Shown: positions 1-10,889, counted from the first letter of the stretch. The stretch is 64,000 nt of DNA from Hyphomicrobium album (GCF_009708035.1 NZ_WMBQ01000002.1:1-64000), one strand, 5' to 3'. Numbers and translations are program-made. The notes: a model not told the origin generated them from the sequence alone.

Positions 1-2
1 CG

Positions 3-3000
3 AGCCAGATCCTCGGCTCCATCAAGGCCGAGGGTCAGGTCTACGTCATCAACCGCAACGGCGTGATCTTCGGCGGCGCCAGCCAGGTGAACGTTGGGAC
101 GATCGTTGCGTCATCGCTCAGCCTGTCGAACCGCCAGTTTCTTGCGGGCATCAATGCGCCGCTTAGCGGCCGGATCGGTGGCGGCGCGGATGTAGATATG
201 CTGCCGGCCTTTGGCGACATTCCCCTGACGTCGGATCCTGACGCGCCGGCCGCGGCGCCAGCCGGTAATGTGGAAGTACTGGCCGGGGCCCAGATCACCA
301 GCGGCAAGCACGGGCTGATCGGCTTGTTCGGGACCAACGTGACCAACAGCGGCACGCTGGCGACCGACGCTGGCCAGGTGCTGCTGGCCGCCGGTGAGCA
401 GGTGTGGCTCGTTCCGCAGAACGCCGATAGCGGCATGATCGGCATGCGGGCCTATGTCTCGGCGTTGCCCAACTACTTCACGCCCGGAATCGATGACCCG
501 CTACTGTTCGAGAAGCTTGCCGCGCGCACGGCGCAGGTCGGCATGGTGGCCAGGAACGACGGCCTGATTACCGCCGACGCCGGCAACATCACGGTTGTCG
601 GCTCGACGGTGAGGCAGAACGGCATCCTGCGCGCCGTCACCACCTTGGACTCGCCGGGCAGCATTATGATTGCCGGCGAGGATTCGGTGCTGTGGAGTAC
701 TTACGGCGCCATCAAGCGGCGTGGCGGGACCGTCGTCTTCGGCGAGGACAGCATAACGCAGATCGTCATTGATCCGAGCGGCGCCGTCGGCACCGGCGGG
801 TCGGCCGGGAATTCGTCGGCCCTGCGTATCAGCGGCGCGATCGTCGAGCTGAATGGAAAAGCCGGCGCCGGCGGAAACGACCTCCAAGGCGCCTATCTCC
901 AGGCGCAGGGCGGCAAGATCGACATCGATTTACGTGGCGTCGAGTATAGCTTCGCCGGCCTCAATGAAGGCTTCGGCGCGACGCCGGCGGGGCCCGCGGT
1001 CGGCACCCGTTTCCTGATGCATGCGGGTTCCGTTCTCGACGTGTCCGGTGTGGTCGATGTCGAGGTGCCGATGGAGCGCAACTCGGTGGCCGTCGAGGTG
1101 CGCGCCAACGAGCTGCGCGATTCGCCCCTGCAACGCGGCGGCATCCTGGTGGGAGAGACCGTCTATGTCGATCGGCGCGTCAGCGGCACGCGCGAGGACG
1201 GCACAGTCTGGTACGGCAGCGAGGTCATCGACGCCAACGAGTACATCGCCAACGCTCCGACCTCGATGGCCGAGCGCGCCGTCAAGGGCGGCAGCGTGAC
1301 CATCCATGCCAACGAAGTCGTGGTCATGTCGGATGCGGAGATCAACATCGCCGGCGGCTCGCTGCGCTACCTCGACGGCTATATCAAGACGACGCAGCTT
1401 CTCGGTGCCGACGGCCGCCTCTACGATATCGGCAGTGCACGGGCCGACATGCGCTATGTCGCGATCGGCGGCGGCTTCGTGCGCGACCACGCGCGTTGGG
1501 GCGTCACCCAGGTCTGGGCACCTCTGCTCGGGGATGGAACAGCCGGACGGTTCGAGAAAGGCTACGTCGAAGGCGCACAGGCCGGGACGCTGGAGATCCA
1601 CGCGCCCGCCCAGGTGCTGGATGGGAACATCTATGCCCATGCCATCAAGGGGGAGCGTCAGCTCACTGCGCCGCCCAAGGGCGGCACTTTGAAGATTGGC
1701 TCATTGTCGCTTCCGGACGGATATTTCAACGCCAACGACCTTCTGCTCCAGGCCCGGGTCGCGTCACTGCCGAGCGACTTTTCGCTCACCACCCCGCTGC
1801 CGGTGGACCGGTCCTCCACGTTGCAATTGTCCACCGACCGGTTCAACGAAAGCGGCTTGTCGACGGTCGAAGTCCACGTGAACGGCGACATTACTTTCGC
1901 CTCCGATGTCGACCTGCGCCTTCAACCCGGCAGCTTGCTGAGCGTTTACAGCGAGACCGGCGGCAATTCCGTCATCGTAGACGGCTCGATCCGTGTGGCC
2001 GGAGGCTCCGTCACTATCGGCAGCAAGGATACATTGACGGTCAAGGGAAGCGCCACGATCGACGTGAGCGGCCAGTGGACCAACGAATTGTCCTCGCTCA
2101 GCGCTGTACCGCGTGTCGTGAACGGCGGCGTTATCTCCCTCACAGCCGACAGCGGTCTGACGTTCGAGTCCGGGTCGGTCCTGGCCGCGGACGCAGGGGC
2201 AACGGTCGGCCTTAAAGGCGTCAAGGCCGGCACGGCGGGTTCGATCACGCTGGCAGGCGCGACCGTCGCCGGCCTGAACTCCGTCGCCATGAGCGCCTAC
2301 GGTCTGGCAAGCTCCGACCAGGTGCCGCTTGCGCCGGCCGGAGGGATGCTCAACCTCGTCGGCCTGCCGGCGCTATGGATCGGTTCGGATGGTGCGACGC
2401 CGGGCGGCAACGCTCTCGGGTTGGATCCGTCCTTCTTCGACCGCGGCGGCTTCAGCCGGTTCGCATTCAAGCTCGCCGGTATCGAAGACGGTGTGACCTT
2501 CGCGCCCAAAGTGCGGACCAGAGTCCTGACGTCAGGCTACACGTCGCACGCATCTGCAGATTCCATCTCGGCCGTTGCCGCCCCGGCGATGCTCTTCCCG
2601 AGCCAGCGCCGCGGTGTCGAGCTCAGCATGGAGACCTCGGGCAACTTCGAACTTGGAGCCAATACCACCATCGCTCCCGGCATCGGTGGCAGCGTTATCC
2701 TCAATGGGACCGGCGACGTTGCGATTGCCGGCAAGATCGACACACCGGCCGGATCGATTTCGATCAACGGCAACAACGTCACGCTGGCCTCCACGGCGCA
2801 GTTGCTGGCGCGCGGCGCGACCCGCATCATCACAGGCACGCGCGGATTGCGCAGTGGCGAGGTGCTCGGCGGCGGCACTGTCGAGCTCAACGCGCAGGGC
2901 GAGGTCACCACGGAAGCCGGCTCGCTGATCGATGTCTCCGGCACCAGTGGTGTGATCGATATCCTCGAACCGCCCCAAGGCATGCCGGGGCCGATATATC

Positions 3001-6000
3001 GACCGCTGTCGCTCGCCAGCAACGGCGGATCGATCTCCATTACGGGCAGCCGCGGAAAGGTGGAAGGAACGCTGATCGGAAAGGCGGGCGGACCGGGCGC
3101 TTCGGGTGGAACGGTGAACTTCGGGATGCAGCCGTCGTCCGAGCTGGCACCGCTTGCGCAGCTGCAGGCAGTGCTCGGCGGGCTCGAGCCAAGTTGCTAC
3201 GGACTTGGCAGCGGCACCTGTTCGGGCGATTTCAGCGATTGGCAGGAGGCCATCGGCTTCGATGTCGGGCTGATCCTGTTCAATCCTGACCCTGACGCCG
3301 GACAGGAATATATACCAATCGTTCTTACGCAAGCGCTTGTGGACGCCTTGTCGCCGAGCCCGGTCGGCAACATCATTCTTTCACGTACGGCAACCGGAGA
3401 GGGGCGTGCGATCAATCCCGCCGACTACGGTCTGAGCCCGGAGGCGCTCGTCCGCCTAGGTGACGCGTTCGGTATTGATTTTTCGCAGACCTTCGCGCCG
3501 ATCAATTCGCTCGTGGTCCGACCGACGTCCTTTGAAACCGGTGGCTTCGCCAGCCTGGCGGCAAGAGGCACCAACGTCGAACTGGACGGCGTCAATGTTG
3601 CGCTGTCGAGATCCATCCAGGTCGAAGGCTCGCTGATCAACCGCAACGGCTCGACCTCGCGCCTTGCGGCGCCGCTTATCCAGATTGGAGGCTTGGGCAT
3701 CCCTGGCCCGGCCGCAGCGCTGGCGGGGAAGCTCACGCTCGAGGCATCGCTAGTCGACATCGGCCAGGCCGGCATCCGTGGCTACGCGCAGACGAACATC
3801 GAGACGACGGATCTACGCATGGGCGGCAATTACACCACACCGTCGCGTCTCGATGTCGACGGCGATCTCGTCATCGCCGCCGGACAGGTCTATCCGACGA
3901 CGCAGACCACCGCGACCATCACCGCCGGACAGTCCATCACCATCCTGCCCAACGGCAATCCGCCGCCACCGCTGTCGGCGGGCGGAACGCTGACGCTCAG
4001 CGCGCCGATCATCGATCAGCGCGGCACCTTGCGGGCGCCGTTCGGCGAGATCGTGCTCGACGCAACCGATACGCTGACACTCGGCGCCGGCAGCATCACC
4101 TCGGTATCGGGTGCCGGCCTGACCGTGCCGTACGGCTATATCGTCGACCAGACACTCTGGTACGCGGGCAATCCCAATGCCCCGATTACCTCGCCCCCCG
4201 AGAAGCGGGTCACGTTGAGGGCGCCGAACGTAGACATGCAGGCGGGCGCCGTCGTCGACCTGTCGGGCGGCGGCGACCTGCTCGTTTACCAGTTCATCCC
4301 GGGCTCGGGCGGCTCGTCAGATTACCTGACCTACGGCAACGCGATGGCCATCCTGCCAGTGAGCCAGGTCTCGGCCATCGCCGGCCAGCAGATCATTCAC
4401 CTCGCCGGTGGCAATGGCGTGCCGGCCGGCGACTACGTCGTGCTGCCGGCGAGCTATGCACTGCTGCCCGGCGCCTACCGGCTACAGGCGATGGCAGGAA
4501 GCAACGGTCAGCCACTCTATGACTTCACTGGGAGCGCACGCTTGCCCGATGGCTCGGTGGTTGTCGCGGGCTGGGGCTCGATCGGCGGCACCGATGTCCG
4601 CGATCCCCGCACGCAGGCCTACAAGGTCTCGCCGTACGCGACCATCAGCCTCTATTCCGAGTACAAGGTCTGGACTGCCAACACGTATTTTGCGTCGACC
4701 GACTTCGTCGAAGCAATGCGCCGCCAGACCGGCCTCGAAGTGACGGCCGTTCCGCGCCTGCCGATGGACGCGGGCGCCCTGCAGATCGAGGCCACCCTTT
4801 CGGCGACGCTGAACGCGACGCTGCGCGGCTCGGCGGAAGCGGGAGGTCGCGGGGCGGCGGTCGATATTTCAGCGGCCAAGATTGCCGTCGTCGGCGGAGT
4901 CGACGCCTCGAGCTATCGCGCGGCCGACTATCTGGTGATCGATGCCGCAGCCCTATCGGCGCTCGGTGCCGAGAGCCTCTTGCTGGGCGGCAAGCGGCGG
5001 CAGACCGTGAGCGGTCTCGAAGTCGACGCCACTGCTGGCAGCATCGTGGTGGCGACCGACGGCACTGAGGCCAACGCGCTGACGGCGCCGGAGATCCTGC
5101 TCGCGTCCGAGGAATCTATCCATATCGCCGATGGCAGCTTGATCGAGGCGGGCGGCTCGGTCGGCACAGGATCGGGCAATATCCTGTTTACGCCCGCAAT
5201 CGCGGCGGTGAAAGACGCCAGCGGCAACATCACCTCGCCGGCGCGCGACTATGGCGCCTTCGTGCGCGTGTCGAACGGCGAGGTGGTGGGCGTTATCCGC
5301 GACGGCGCGCAGCGCACCCAAGGCACGCTGGCGGTCGGTGCGGCAACCTTGCGCGGCAAGGCCATCATCCTCGATGCAACCGAGACGACCACCGTGTCGG
5401 GCAGCGCGGCGCTGCTCGGCCAGGTGCTCGACGTCTCGAGCGGTCGCATCAGCATTGGCACCCCAGCAGGCACCCCGGACGGCCTCGTCCTGTCCGGCGG
5501 CTCGCTCGCCGCCCTCATGAGCGCAACCGATCTGCGCCTGCGCAGCTATAGCTCGATCGACTTCTACGGCGACGTGGCACTGGGCGGTCGCAACGCCAAT
5601 GGCGCCTTCACGCTCGCCAGCCTGCGTTTGGATGCTGCAGCACTGAACAGCAGCACCGGCTCCAGCGTCACCGTGGCGGCGGGCGAGGTCGTATTCACCA
5701 ACACGCTGAGCGGCACCAACGCCAGTTTGGGCGGGACGGGCGGAATCCTTGGCATCGCGGCGGACACCCTTGCGCTCGGCACGGGCAGCAAGGTGATCAC
5801 GGGGTTCGATACGATCCAAGTCTCGGCCAGCACGGCGATCGTCGGCCGCGGCACAGGCTCGATCGATTTCGGGACCGCCGATCTCGCTTTCAGCGCGCCT
5901 CGATTGACAGCCGAGAGCGGCGCGTCGCAGGACTGGACGACCACCGGCGCCTTCACGCTGACGGGCACGGCGGCGAGCGGTGGCTTCGAGACATTGGGCG

Positions 6001-9000
6001 CCCGCCTGGCGATCACCGCCGCATCGATAACGCAGAGCAGCCTGATCGACCTGGCGGCCGGATCGTTGACGTTGCGGGCGACGGCCGGGGACGTCACCCT
6101 GACGTCGGCTTCGGTGACGCGGGCACCGGGCTTCTCGCGTGTCTTCTACGATCAGCAAGCCGACATCGCCGGTGGCACCGTTGCACTGGTGGCCGACCAG
6201 GGGCGCGTGTGGGCGCAGGCAGGATCGCTGATCGACGTCTCGCGCAGCGGCAACGGTTCAGCCGGTACGCTGTCGATTACGACCCCGCAGCATGAAGCAC
6301 GCCTCGATGGCGACCTGCGGGCGGGTAGCGGCGGCAACTTTACGCTCGATGCGAGCGCCGTCAGCGCCTTCGGCACGCTCAGCGCCAAGCTGAGGCAAGC
6401 CGGTTTCGACGGCGACCTGAGCCTGCGCCTGCGCGCCGGTGACGTGACCCTCGACGGCGATACGCATGCGCGCAGCTTTGCCCTGGCGACGGACGCCGGC
6501 AGCATCACCGTGACGGGGGTAATCGATGCCAGCGGCACGGGGGGCGGGACGATCCGGTTGTCGGCGAAGCAAGACCTGCAGGTCGCGAGCGGCGCGGTGC
6601 TTCGGGCGAACGCCAGCGACGCGCAGAAGACCTCAGGTCTCATCGAGCTCGTTGCGGCGGAAGGCAACATGAGCCTGCAAGCCGGCGCGATGATCGAGAC
6701 GGTGGGCGGCCGCAACGGCAACGGCGAGATCCGGCTCCGCTTCCGGCGCGACGACACCGACGGCAGCGTCAAGCTGGTAAACGCGGCGGCGACGATGACG
6801 GCGGGGAAGATCCTTGCCGAGGCCTACCGAGCTTACGACACGACCTCGGTGGATGCCCAACTGCCGGGCGCGTTTGCCGATGCGGCGAGCTTCATGTCGA
6901 CCTATGCGGCCGCAATCGAGGCGAGCCTCGGGCGCGGTGGCGACGCGACATTCCATCTGGTGCCCGGCATCGAGCTGTCCTCGAACGGCGATCTTACATT
7001 GACCTCCGCCGTCGATCTTCATGCGGCGCGCTACGATGGCGAGGCCGGCGTGCTGACGCTTCGGGCGGGCGGCAACCTGGTGCTCAACGCCAGCCTTTCG
7101 GACGGGTTCGGCAGCGCGGCGGCTGATGCTGCGGTTGGAAGCGATCCCGCCTCGTGGTCCTACCGCCTCGTCGGCGGCGCCGATCTGGCGGCCGCGAATC
7201 CGCTCGCAGTCCGCCCGATCGGGACGCTCGCTGGCGGAGCATCCGGCAATATCGGACTCGGCAGTGGGGCAATCGTGCGCACCGGCACCGGCTCGATCTC
7301 GCTCGCCGCAGGCAACGACGTGGTGCTGGCGGACAAGACATCGGTCATCTATACGGCGGGCGCGCGCATCGCCGATCCTTCGCTGGGGGGCACATATACG
7401 GGCAACGCGTACAATCCGGTGTTCACGCAGGGCGGCGGCGACGTGCGCGTCACCGCGCAGAACGACATCAAAACGCTGGTCGCGAGCGACCAGATGATCG
7501 TCGACTGGCTGTGGCGGGATGGCGCAGCCAATATCATGCCTCCCGGTGCAGACGGAAATAACGATGGCTCTTTCCTGGCCGATCGCCAGACCGCGTGGTG
7601 GATCAACTTCGGGGCGTTCCAGCAGGGCATAGCCGCGCTCGGCGGCGGCAGTGTCATGGTCGAGGCTGGGCGCGACATCGTCAACGTCTCGGCCTCGACT
7701 CCGACGCAAGGGCGCATCGGCGGCGGCCGCACGGCGGATGAGGCGAAAACCGTCGCCATCACCGGCGGCGGCGATCTTACCGTCAACGCCGGCCGCGACG
7801 TCGTCGGCGGCGTCTACTATGTCGATCACGGCACCGGCGCCATCACGGCCGGCGGTGCGATAACCTCGAATAGGACGGCAATCTATACTGATAACACCAG
7901 CATCACGCCCGTTGGCCGCAGTGTGCCCATTCGCACGGTCCTGGCCATGGGCGATGCCGCCCTGAAGGTCACGGCGGGCGGCACGATCGACATCGCGGCC
8001 GCGGGCAATCCGACATTGTGGGCGCAGTCCTACGATCAGGTCGGGGACGGCGAACGCAGCTACTTCTCGACCTATGGCCAGAACACGGATCTGGCTCTGC
8101 TGTCGGTCGGCGGCGACGTCAATCTCTGGAACACACCGCTCCATCTGCAGACCGCCACCCCAGCCTGGCGGAACTACGATTCGGCAGGCTACAGCGAGAT
8201 CGAGAACGCGATGCGGCCGCTCGTGCACTACCCTGCGCACACCAAAGCGATTGCGGCTGCCGGGAGTATCAATGTCGAAGGCGGCATGGTGATCTATCCG
8301 TCCGCCACGGGGAACCTCGATCTCTGGGCGCAGGATTCGGTCAATCTCAAGCTCACCGGACCGGGCGGCGTCATGGCGGATGGCGCGGTCTATTGGAACC
8401 TGGTCATGTCTCCGGTGGATCCCGAGCTGATCGGGTCGGTGTCGCGGCCGCTCGCACGGATCATCGAAGGTTCGGTGCTGTGGGGAATTCCGTCCGACTA
8501 TGGGAGCGGTGACCTGTGGGGGTACTACCCTGAAGGCAGAGGCGACTATCGCCCGCGCGGCCTGTTGCATGAAGCTGACGACGAACCGAGCCGCTTCTAT
8601 GCCAATTCCGGGGATGTCACGGTCGGTCTTCCTGGAGCGGTCATCCGGGCGCAATACTATCCTGAGCCAATCAGGGTGCGGGCCGGCCGCGATATCAATA
8701 ATTTGGAAGTCCGCGCGCAGAACAACCGTAGTTCTGACCTAACTCTGATCTCGGCTGGTCGGGACATCAATCTCGGCCGCGGTCGTGTCTCCATCGATGG
8801 ACCGGGTTTCGTATTGGTCGAAGCAGGCCGGGACGTCTACCTCGGGAGTGGAGGCGGCATCGAGACGGCAGGCAACGGCGAGACGTCGGGTGGCGGGGCC
8901 CCGCCGTCATATTCCAACCCTGCGTTGCCGCGCGAGGGCGCCGACCTGCTCGTGCTCGCCGGCACGGCCGACGACCCGCGCTATGACGCGTTTGTCGCCG

Positions 9001-10184
9001 CCTACCTCGATCCCGCCAATGTCGCGGCGATGCCGTCCTACCTGGTTGCAAATGGCCAGCCAATCTACCTCGACGAGGTCGTCGCCTTCATGCGCCAGGT
9101 CACCGGCGATCCGATGCTGTCCAGCCCCGCCGCCTTCGCGGCATTGCAGGACCCGCGATATGGCGAGTACCGCAAGATCCTCATCGACCGGATTCTGTCG
9201 CGCGAGCTGCGTGCGGCAGGACGTGGATATCTTGCCGGCCTCGGCGATGCGGGCCTCGGCTTCGAACGCGGATACGCCGCCATAGCTACGCTGTTCCCAG
9301 GCGCGGAGCAGAAGGGCAACACTGCCTGGCAGGGCGATGTCATCATGGACCGGTCGATGATCCGCACCTATCGCGGCGGCAATGTCGACATTCTCGCACC
9401 GGGTGGCGGGCTGCAGGTGAGCGCGCTGTCCTCGAACGCCGTCGGCGACAAGAACGGCATTCTCACCATCAACGGTGGCGAGATCCGCATTATGACCGGC
9501 ACCGGCACCATCATCAACAAGTCGCGCGTGCTCACCGCGCGCGGCGGGGACATCACGATCTGGTCGACCTTCGGGGACATCGACGCCGGCAAGGGTCGCA
9601 AGTCATCGCTCACCAACCCCGCGAGCACCTATCTGCTCTCGGCCGACGGCACCGTCGCCTATCGGATAAATCCGTCTTTCACCGGCAGCGGCATCTCTAC
9701 CCAGAAGGGTGCTCCGGATGCGGCGATCTCCGATGTCGATCTCTACGCGCCGAACGGCATCATCAATGCCGGCGACGCCGGCATAAGCGTGAGCGGCAAC
9801 ATCTTTATCTGGGCGCCGGAGATCATCAACGGCGACAACATCCAGGCCGGCGGGGAGATTAAGGGGCTGCCAGAGCCGACGACGGCGGCAGCCACGCTGA
9901 CGGTGGAGACGAAGAACGAGGGTGCTGAAGCCGCTGGGGATGCCACCCAAATGCCCCCCAACGACCAGCCGGCCATCATCATCGTCGAGGTCATCGGCTA
10001 CGGCGGCGGCGATGAGCCGGACCAGGAGCGGAAACAAAAGATCAAGGATCAACGCAGCCGTCTCGACACCTACGATCCAAACAGCGCCGTGCACATGCTC
10101 GGCAACGGTACGCTGAGCGATGAGCAATCGCAGAAGCTCTCCGCTGAGGAGAGGGATCGATTGAACGCGTTAGCAGCGCAGTGA
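3..10184 (+). CDS. Giant filamentous-haemagglutinin-type exoprotein (two-partner secretion TpsA), 5' end missing
   Basis: About 3,390 residues are visible and the reading frame is open to the left edge, so the true start, signal peptide and most of the N-terminal secretion domain lie outside. The first residues (NRNGVIFGG near residues 17-25) match the end of the haemagglutination-activity domain that a TpsB outer-membrane pore recognises. The body is low-complexity Gly/Ala/Ser/Thr/Asp sequence with many short strands of the kind that form a right-handed beta-helix. Between about 7.6 and 8.9 kb the motif AGRD(I/V) recurs at least five times, and the C-terminus carries NAGDAGI and NADNIQ-like motifs, typical of the DUF3739-type end of this family. 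The tail is acidic and charged, without a membrane anchor. The family is exported and acts in adhesion or biofilm. No TpsB partner gene is in the window; it would be expected upstream. No frameshift is seen over 10 kb. Confidence 0.9.
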   Translation, partial: SQILGSIKAEGQVYVINRNGVIFGGASQVNVGTIVASSLSLSNRQFLAGINAPLSGRIGGGADVDMLPAFGDIPLTSDPDAPAAAPAGNVEVLAGAQITSGKHGLIGLFGTNVTNSGTLATDAGQVLLAAGEQVWLVPQNADSGMIGMRAYVSALPNYFTPGIDDPLLFEKLAARTAQVGMVARNDGLITADAGNITVVGSTVRQNGILRAVTTLDSPGSIMIAGEDSVLWSTYGAIKRRGGTVVFGEDSITQIVIDPSGAVGTGGSAGNSSALRISGAIVELNGKAGAGGNDLQGAYLQAQGGKIDIDLRGVEYSFAGLNEGFGATPAGPAVGTRFLMHAGSVLDVSGVVDVEVPMERNSVAVEVRANELRDSPLQRGGILVGETVYVDRRVSGTREDGTVWYGSEVIDANEYIANAPTSMAERAVKGGSVTIHANEVVVMSDAEINIAGGSLRYLDGYIKTTQLLGADGRLYDIGSARADMRYVAIGGGFVRDHARWGVTQVWAPLLGDGTAGRFEKGYVEGAQAGTLEIHAPAQVLDGNIYAHAIKGERQLTAPPKGGTLKIGSLSLPDGYFNANDLLLQARVASLPSDFSLTTPLPVDRSSTLQLSTDRFNESGLSTVEVHVNGDITFASDVDLRLQPGSLLSVYSETGGNSVIVDGSIRVAGGSVTIGSKDTLTVKGSATIDVSGQWTNELSSLSAVPRVVNGGVISLTADSGLTFESGSVLAADAGATVGLKGVKAGTAGSITLAGATVAGLNSVAMSAYGLASSDQVPLAPAGGMLNLVGLPALWIGSDGATPGGNALGLDPSFFDRGGFSRFAFKLAGIEDGVTFAPKVRTRVLTSGYTSHASADSISAVAAPAMLFPSQRRGVELSMETSGNFELGANTTIAPGIGGSVILNGTGDVAIAGKIDTPAGSISINGNNVTLASTAQLLARGATRIITGTRGLRSGEVLGGGTVELNAQGEVTTEAGSLIDVSGTSGVIDILEPPQGMPGPIYRPLSLASNGGSISITGSRGKVEGTLIGKAGGPGASGGTVNFGMQPSSELAPLAQLQAVLGGLEPSCYGLGSGTCSGDFSDWQEAIGFDVGLILFNPDPDAGQEYIPIVLTQALVDALSPSPVGNIILSRTATGEGRAINPADYGLSPEALVRLGDAFGIDFSQTFAPINSLVVRPTSFETGGFASLAARGTNVELDGVNVALSRSIQVEGSLINRNGSTSRLAAPLIQIGGLGIPGPAAALAGKLTLEASLVDIGQAGIRGYAQTNIETTDLRMGGNYTTPSRLDVDGDLVIAAGQVYPTTQTTATITAGQSITILPNGNPPPPLSAGGTLTLSAPIIDQRGTLRAPFGEIVLDATDTLTLGAGSITSVSGAGLTVPYGYIVDQTLWYAGNPNAPITSPPEKRVTLRAPNVDMQAGAVVDLSGGGDLLVYQFIPGSGGSSDYLTYGNAMAILPVSQVSAIAGQQIIHLAGGNGVPAGDYVVLPASYALLPGAYRLQAMAGSNGQPLYDFTGSARLPDGSVVVAGWGSIGGTDVRDPRTQAYKVSPYATISLYSEYKVWTANTYFASTDFVEAMRRQTGLEVTAVPRLPMDAGALQIEATLSATLNATLRGSAEAGGRGAAVDISAAKIAVVGGVDASSYRAADYLVIDAAALSALGAESLLLGGKRRQTVSGLEVDATAGSIVVATDGTEANALTAPEILLASEESIHIADGSLIEAGGSVGTGSGNILFTPAIAAVKDASGNITSPARDYGAFVRVSNGEVVGVIRDGAQRTQGTLAVGAATLRGKAIILDATETTTVSGSAALLGQVLDVSSGRISIGTPAGTPDGLVLSGGSLAALMSATDLRLRSYSSIDFYGDVALGGRNANGAFTLASLRLDAAALNSSTGSSVTVAAGEVVFTNTLSGTNASLGGTGGILGIAADTLALGTGSKVITGFDTIQVSASTAIVGRGTGSIDFGTADLAFSAPRLTAESGASQDWTTTGAFTLTGTAASGGFETLGARLAITAASITQSSLIDLAAGSLTLRATAGDVTLTSASVTRAPGFSRVFYDQQADIAGGTVALVADQGRVWAQAGSLIDVSRSGNGSAGTLSITTPQHEARLDGDLRAGSGGNFTLDASAVSAFGTLSAKLRQAGFDGDLSLRLRAGDVTLDGDTHARSFALATDAGSITVTGVIDASGTGGGTIRLSAKQDLQVASGAVLRANASDAQKTSGLIELVAAEGNMSLQAGAMIETVGGRNGNGEIRLRFRRDDTDGSVKLVNAAATMTAGKILAEAYRAYDTTSVDAQLPGAFADAASFMSTYAAAIEASLGRGGDATFHLVPGIELSSNGDLTLTSAVDLHAARYDGEAGVLTLRAGGNLVLNASLSDGFGSAAADAAVGSDPASWSYRLVGGADLAAANPLAVRPIGTLAGGASGNIGLGSGAIVRTGTGSISLAAGNDVVLADKTSVIYTAGARIADPSLGGTYTGNAYNPVFTQGGGDVRVTAQNDIKTLVASDQMIVDWLWRDGAANIMPPGADGNNDGSFLADRQTAWWINFGAFQQGIAALGGGSVMVEAGRDIVNVSASTPTQGRIGGGRTADEAKTVAITGGGDLTVNAGRDVVGGVYYVDHGTGAITAGGAITSNRTAIYTDNTSITPVGRSVPIRTVLAMGDAALKVTAGGTIDIAAAGNPTLWAQSYDQVGDGERSYFSTYGQNTDLALLSVGGDVNLWNTPLHLQTATPAWRNYDSAGYSEIENAMRPLVHYPAHTKAIAAAGSINVEGGMVIYPSATGNLDLWAQDSVNLKLTGPGGVMADGAVYWNLVMSPVDPELIGSVSRPLARIIEGSVLWGIPSDYGSGDLWGYYPEGRGDYRPRGLLHEADDEPSRFYANSGDVTVGLPGAVIRAQYYPEPIRVRAGRDINNLEVRAQNNRSSDLTLISAGRDINLGRGRVSIDGPGFVLVEAGRDVYLGSGGGIETAGNGETSGGGAPPSYSNPALPREGADLLVLAGTADDPRYDAFVAAYLDPANVAAMPSYLVANGQPIYLDEVVAFMRQVTGDPMLSSPAAFAALQDPRYGEYRKILIDRILSRELRAAGRGYLAGLGDAGLGFERGYAAIATLFPGAEQKGNTAWQGDVIMDRSMIRTYRGGNVDILAPGGGLQVSALSSNAVGDKNGILTINGGEIRIMTGTGTIINKSRVLTARGGDITIWSTFGDIDAGKGRKSSLTNPASTYLLSADGTVAYRINPSFTGSGISTQKGAPDAAISDVDLYAPNGIINAGDAGISVSGNIFIWAPEIINGDNIQAGGEIKGLPEPTTAAATLTVETKNEGAEAAGDATQMPPNDQPAIIIVEVIGYGGGDEPDQERKQKIKDQRSRLDTYDPNSAVHMLGNGTLSDEQSQKLSAEERDRLNALAAQ

Positions 10185-10798
10185 GAAGCGCGTCCTGCAG
10201 CGGACGTTCCGATGCTCAGGGATGTCCGGTCGTCCGATGGTGCCGTGGGCGTCGCCGGATCTGGCCGAGGCTGACGATAGCGAAGTGCGGTCAGAAGTCC
10301 GCTCACAGGTGCTGGGCCGACGTCGGCTGCGTCCGGCACCAAGTCTGCTTGTGGCCCTAAGCCGACATGCAGCGCGCTCATCGCGACATCAGCTTCTGTA
10401 TACATGCGGACTTCAGCGCACGGCGGTTCGGCCGCAACGGGAGCCCACAGCGATCGCGCGTCCGATCACTCGCAAGTGCTGGCTCAGGTCGGACGCGAGG
10501 ATAGACCGCACTCGACAAACGAGGGAGCTCTCGCATTCACGCGCTTGTGAATCCCGCCTATCTACGCCCACCTACGGCTGTCTACGACGGCCTCAATACC
10601 CTCAAAATCGAACCTAGAAATCCCAGACGCTCCATGCATTCTATCGACCGTGCAACGGCAATGAGAAAGCGGAGACAGCGGAGTAACGCCACACCATTCG
10701 GCACGTAGCCGAGAGGCTATTGGTGACATCGTCGGGAGCTAGGGAGAGCGCGTCAGCAGGCGCAGTCCGGGCTGGGGAACTCTGGAAGATTAGATCGG
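10185..10798. other. Gene-poor spacer with decayed repeat-like sequence
   Basis: No convincing gene is seen in these 614 bases. Frames that stay open lack a ribosome binding site and have no recognisable product. On the minus strand around 10328-10405 the translation contains MSALHVGLGPQADL. This resembles the MSALxxK...MSALPPKAD-type sequence that is widespread as non-genic repeats between genes in Bradyrhizobium and other Hyphomicrobiales; that match is from memory and not computed. A perfect 12-base palindrome lies at 10316-10327. The region separates the exoprotein gene from the oppositely oriented tRNA gene, so it also contains the 3' flanks of both. Confidence 0.45.
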
Positions 10799-10874
10799 TG
10801 GTGGAGCCGAGGGGAATCGAACCCCTGACCTCTGCAGTGCGATTGCAGCGCTCTCCCATCTGAGCTACGGCCCC
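10799..10874 (-). tRNA. tRNA-Ala, anticodon CGC
   Basis: The minus strand folds as a complete cloverleaf. The 7-bp acceptor stem begins GGGGCCG at 10874. The anticodon stem is CTGCA/TGCAG around the loop ATCGCAC, giving anticodon CGC for GCG codons. The T arm is AGGGG-TTCGATT-CCCCT. The discriminator is A at 10802 and the 3' CCA is encoded at 10801-10799. GCG codons are very frequent in this genome, so a dedicated CGC isoacceptor fits. Confidence 0.96.
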
Positions 10875-10889
10875 GGGCAGTTCGGCGGC

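Noticed and set aside
6633-8654. A 673-codon open frame on the minus strand opposite the exoprotein gene
   Set aside because: The exoprotein frame is continuous for 10 kb and matches its family; the antisense translation has no recognisable motif.
10222-10617. A 131-codon frame in the spacer before tRNA-Ala
   Set aside because: No ribosome binding site, odd composition and no homologous motif; it overlaps repeat-like sequence.
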